Assembly: GCA_945982465.1 (NCBI GenBank) | Contig: CAMFSB010000058.1 | Location: 1-8,532 of the forward strand | Length of the DNA stretch: 8,532 nucleotides | Reading direction: 5' to 3' | Source: an uncultured Faecalibacterium sp. | Lineage (GTDB): Bacteria > Bacillota > Clostridia > Oscillospirales > Ruminococcaceae | Translations under genes and position numbers: made by a program | Notes under the pieces: model-generated | Told to the model about the DNA's origin: nothing | The model's database searches: none | Seen by the model: the letters and a program-made list of their open reading frames with translations, nothing else | Shown here: positions 6,150 to 8,532 of the stretch, one piece after another | Position numbering within the stretch: position 1 is the stretch's first letter | Layout: each line of letters opens with the position of its first letter

Positions 6150-6153
6150 CCGG
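6138..6153. promoter_or_regulatory. Inverted repeat covering the xpt -35 box (possible operator)
   Basis: CCGGTT (6138-6143) and AACCGG (6148-6153) form a perfect 6-bp inverted repeat around a 4-nt centre; the TTGAAA -35 box lies in its middle and right half. Such placement suits a repressor site. It could instead be a small hairpin reinforcing the terminator just upstream. Confidence 0.35.
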
Positions 6154-6170
6154 AAAATCTCCGCTTTGCC

Positions 6171-6195
6171 CAAAACCGCCGCCTGGGGCGCGGCG
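6171..6195 (-). terminator. Intrinsic terminator of the glycosyltransferase gene
   Basis: Read on the - strand, CGCCGC (6195-6190) and GCGGCG (6182-6177) pair across a 7-nt loop and are followed by GTTTTG. It lies 4 nt after the stop codon at 6200-6202. The T-run is short, so termination may be partial. Confidence 0.6.
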
Positions 6196-6199
6196 CTGT

Positions 6200-8056
6200 T
6201 CAGAAAACACACTCTTTCAGGTTTCGCAGATCATCACTTTCGGAAAAGTCCTCCCGGTCCTTGGTCAGGCTGGGGTTATAGTATGGGTCGCAAAGGATGT
6301 TTTCGCGGCCGTGCACCTGATACAACCGGCGGCGCTCCTGCTCAAAGCGGGCTGCTTTGGCCGGGTCTTTTTCGTCCAGGCCGCGGCTTTTGCTTTCGTA
6401 ATGGGTCAGCTGCGCGTAGGGCGTCCACACAACACGGCAGCCCGCGTCGCGCACGCGCAGGCAGAAATCCACATCGTTGAACGCCACGGTGAACTTTTCG
6501 TCCAGCCCGTGCATGGCGTCGTACACACTGGCCTTGACCAGCAGGCAGGCGGCCGTCACCGCCGAAAAGTCCTGCACGGTGGCCGCGCGGAACATATACC
6601 CGCTGCCGCCGCTCTTGGCGTACTTGTGGCTGTGGCCGGCGTAGCCGCCCAGGCCCGTGATCACGCCGGCGTGCTGGATGGTGCCGTCGGGATAATGCAG
6701 CATCGCCCCGCACACCGCCGCGCCGCCGGCCCGCGCGCACTGGCGCAGCAGCTCGGTCATCCAGTCGCCGTTTTCCACCTCCACGTCGTTGTTCAAAAGC
6801 AGCAGATACTGCCCCTGGGCGTACCGGCGGCCGAAATTGTTGATGGCCGAAAAGTTGAACCCGCCCTGGTAATTCACGACGCGCAGCCCATCGTACCGCT
6901 GCCGAGCGCTCTGGTAATAGGCAAAGGTCTCCGGCTCGGTAGAGTTGTTTTCGATGACGATAACCTCATAGTTTTCCCAGGTGGTTTTGGCGTAGATGCT
7001 GTGCAGGCACTTTTCCAGATCGTCGGTGTGGTCCTTGTTGGGGATGAGCACCGATACCTTCGGCTCGCCCGCGATCTCCCACCTGACGCGGTAGGTGGAG
7101 GGGAACAGCCCATCACACACCTCACCGCTTTGCCCGGTGCGGGCCAGATGTTCCCGCAGCGCCTTTTTGGCCGCCTGGGCCACATAGGGCTTGGCCTCCA
7201 CGCCGCCCGAGGTGGACGCCGCGTGTACCCGCCAGTAATACAGCACCTGCGGCACATGCACCGCTGTGCCGCAGCGCTCCAGAAGCCGCAAAAACAGATC
7301 GTGGTCCTGGCTGCCGTCGCATTCCGGCCGTTCGCCGCCCACGCTCTCGTACAGGCTGCGGCGGAACACCGCCAGATGGCAGATGTAGTTGCAGCACAGC
7401 AGATAATCGGGGGCGTAGTCCGGCTTGAAATGCCCCACCATCGGCCGGTGGATGCTTTTGGAGAACAGCGCTTCATCGCTGTAGAAGAAGCTGTCGGGGC
7501 CGCCGTTGGCCCGCTGGCGCAGGATGGCTTTGCCCATTACATACATCGCGTGGGGGGCCAGCACATCGTCGTGATCGGCCAGGGCCAGATACTCGCCGTC
7601 GGCCAGGGCCGCCGCCGCGTTGGTGTTGGCCGCGATGCCGCTGTTCTCGATTTTCCGGTAGCGGATATCCAGCCCTTTGGCCTGGTACTCCCGCACCACG
7701 GCCGCCACGCCGCTGTGGGCGGCGTCGGAGGCATCGGCCAGGCAGAGCTGGCCATTGGGGGCGGTCTGCCCGGCAAAGGAATCCAGCAGCTGGCGCAGAT
7801 ACGCTTCGGGCGTATTGTACAGCGGCGTCAGGATGCTGATGCGCGGCAGGCCGCAGTCGGCCGCTGATCGCCCGGCAAATTCCGCTGCCTGCGCCTCCAG
7901 CACCTTTTTGCCCGGGAGGTACTTGTCCCGTTTAGAAAAACAGCGCCGCCGGACAAAGCCCGCGCCGCGCCGCAGCATGACCCCTACGCCCTGCTCCCGG
8001 GTGAGCGTGACGGCATAGCCCGCCAGCTCCTTTGCACGCTTCAGTTTCAGATTCAT
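6200..8056 (-). CDS. Tandem-domain family 2 glycosyltransferase (surface glycan synthesis)
   Basis: The 618-residue protein has two GT-A family 2 domains after a basic N-terminal segment (about 1-70). Domain 1 starts at RISILTPLYNTPEAYL (72-87), has the DxD-type motif in LALADHDDVLAP (157-168), SQDHDLFLRLLE (249-260), and ends at VLYYWRVH. Domain 2 starts at KVSVLIPNKDHTDDLEKCL (333-351), has LLLLNNDVEVENGDW (418-432) as its DxD equivalent, and AFNDVDFCLRVRDAG (525-539) as the acceptor or catalytic region. No transmembrane segments are evident, so it probably works on lipid-linked glycans at the inner face of the membrane. Two-domain enzymes of this kind build rhamnan or O-antigen-like polymers. 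The start ATG at 8056 has AAAGG 9 nt upstream. It follows the 8158 frame by 101 nt with no obvious promoter, so it was probably co-transcribed with an upstream glycosyltransferase. The sugar is not predictable. Confidence 0.9.
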   Translation of the reverse strand: MNLKLKRAKELAGYAVTLTREQGVGVMLRRGAGFVRRRCFSKRDKYLPGKKVLEAQAAEFAGRSAADCGLPRISILTPLYNTPEAYLRQLLDSFAGQTAPNGQLCLADASDAAHSGVAAVVREYQAKGLDIRYRKIENSGIAANTNAAAALADGEYLALADHDDVLAPHAMYVMGKAILRQRANGGPDSFFYSDEALFSKSIHRPMVGHFKPDYAPDYLLCCNYICHLAVFRRSLYESVGGERPECDGSQDHDLFLRLLERCGTAVHVPQVLYYWRVHAASTSGGVEAKPYVAQAAKKALREHLARTGQSGEVCDGLFPSTYRVRWEIAGEPKVSVLIPNKDHTDDLEKCLHSIYAKTTWENYEVIVIENNSTEPETFAYYQSARQRYDGLRVVNYQGGFNFSAINNFGRRYAQGQYLLLLNNDVEVENGDWMTELLRQCARAGGAAVCGAMLHYPDGTIQHAGVITGLGGYAGHSHKYAKSGGSGYMFRAATVQDFSAVTAACLLVKASVYDAMHGLDEKFTVAFNDVDFCLRVRDAGCRVVWTPYAQLTHYESKSRGLDEKDPAKAARFEQERRRLYQVHGRENILCDPYYNPSLTKDREDFSESDDLRNLKECVF

Positions 8057-8091
8057 ACGCTGGTACCTTTCTGCCGTTTGGCAAAGCAGCC

Positions 8092-8109
8092 GCCCGGTTT
8101 GCGCCGGGC
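8092..8109. repeat. 6-bp GC stem-loop in the glycosyltransferase leader
   Basis: GCCCGG (8092-8097) and CCGGGC (8104-8109) pair across TTTGCG. No T-run follows on the - strand. It sits 36 nt before the glycosyltransferase start and may be a processing or attenuation structure. Confidence 0.3.
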
Positions 8110-8157
8110 AATCCCGGCAAAACGCTGCGCTTTGTGTGTTTGAAACGGCGAATCTGC

Positions 8158-8532
8158 TTATTTCAGGCCGAAGTTTTCAAACTTGTTGTTGAAGTGGATG
8201 TTATAGTATGGGTCGGCGCCCTCGGGCAGATAGTTGCGCCGTCGTGGCTGGAGCGCCGCGGTGGCGCGGGCTTGGCGGGGCTGGTGGGGGGCGCGGGGCG
8301 GGGCGCGCTGGGGGTTCGGGTCGTGGCGGGTGGTGGGGCGGTTGGTGATCTGGCCGTGGGCGGGGCCATCACCTGCACCGAAGCAGGGGCCGCAGAAGCA
8401 CTCGCGCATGATGGCACCGGCGTTGACCAGATCGTTGGCACGGCCATTCTTGAGCAGTTCGCTCAGGGCGGGCATAGAACCCGGATAGATGCTCAGGGTG
8501 AAGGCACCGTTGCCGCAGCTCTGACCCCGCAG
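8158..8532 (-). CDS. Chimeric open frame: aconitase-family hydratase fragment joined to a glycosyltransferase-like tail (5' partial)
   Basis: The frame enters from the right edge and reads QSCGNGAFTLSIYPGS, then MPALSELLKNGRAND and AIMRECFCGPCFGAGD. That is the domain 3 region of an aconitase-family hydratase, with CGPC holding two of the three [4Fe-4S] cysteines. The family normally continues with a PAN..SIRHTTRNFPNREGSKP block. Here the sequence at 8367-8314 keeps P-A, R-x-TTR and PN at the right positions but is otherwise eroded and Pro/Arg/Ala-rich. From about 8235 it becomes NYLPEGADPYYNIHFNNKFENFGLK and stops at 8158-8160. That end resembles glycosyltransferase C-termini and shares DPYYN, with identical codons, with the glycosyltransferase next door. 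A natural enzyme of this composition is unlikely. An assembly chimera or a recombinational join is the probable cause. Confidence 0.6.
   Translation of the reverse strand: MRGQSCGNGAFTLSIYPGSMPALSELLKNGRANDLVNAGAIMRECFCGPCFGAGDGPAHGQITNRPTTRHDPNPQRAPPRAPHQPRQARATAALQPRRRNYLPEGADPYYNIHFNNKFENFGLK
8236..8367. other. G-rich transition zone between hydratase and glycosyltransferase-like sequence
   Basis: The + strand here has many G runs (G4 to G6 between 8277 and 8315) unlike any other part of the window. In the - frame this yields low-complexity Pro/Arg/Ala. The aconitase side decays by substitutions without apparent frame change. This is the pattern expected of low-quality base calls bridging two sequences, though a genuine low-complexity insert cannot be excluded. 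Confidence 0.5.

Noticed and set aside
6311..7867. Open frame of 518 codons on the + strand
   Set aside because: It mirrors the tandem glycosyltransferase, whose motifs are intact on the - strand. The Val/Gly/His/Arg-rich translation has no recognisable domain.
8158..8532. Genuine novel fusion enzyme of an aconitase with a glycosyltransferase
   Set aside because: The aconitase part is cut in the middle of a conserved block, the glycosyltransferase part is only a C-terminal tail without a catalytic domain, and the join is low-complexity.

Overview
The window looks like a GC-rich Firmicute of the gut Clostridia type (Oscillospirales/Faecalibacterium-like). The grounds are an Xpt-type xanthine phosphoribosyltransferase, a DUF5662 protein, an EFR1-type flavodoxin/ferredoxin protein, AGGAGG-type ribosome binding sites and intrinsic terminators. 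That assignment is inference from protein style; no rRNA, tRNA, CRISPR or intact mobile element was seen.

Layout. Positions 1-1844 hold one AT-richer gene on the + strand, a HAD-superfamily hydrolase of the large type found in surface-polysaccharide clusters. It is broken: the reading frame changes near 80-92, just before HAD motif I, and again near 1277-1303. Positions 1845-2160 are noncoding and lie between convergent genes; they carry a long imperfect inverted repeat that fits a bidirectional terminator. Everything from 2161 onward is on the - strand. In transcription order from the right edge it reads: a chimeric open frame (aconitase-family hydratase fragment running into a glycosyltransferase-like tail, 8532-8158); a tandem-domain family 2 glycosyltransferase (8056-6200) with its own terminator; a promoter and the operon xpt - DUF5662 - amidohydrolase (6049-4037) closed by a strong terminator; a possible tiny membrane peptide; an EFR1-type protein (3710-2883) with a promoter and a terminator; a possible 43-residue protein; and a PaaI-type hotdog thioesterase (2559-2161) behind a leader with a perfect 15-bp hairpin.

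How the parts relate. The HAD gene and the tandem glycosyltransferase (plus the glycosyltransferase-like tail at 8158) suggest a surface-glycan locus flanking housekeeping genes. Xpt salvages xanthine to XMP. Its two operon partners, an HD-like protein and a metal-dependent amidohydrolase, follow with 42-nt and 3-nt gaps and are probably co-translated with it, but no shared pathway can be proved from sequence.

Most notable points: the right end (8158-8532) looks like an artefactual or recombinational join through a G-rich stretch with eroded aconitase sequence; the + strand HAD gene carries two frame breaks; and there are unusual leader or operator-like hairpins before the thioesterase and over the xpt -35 box. 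I found no convincing novel defence or mobile system.
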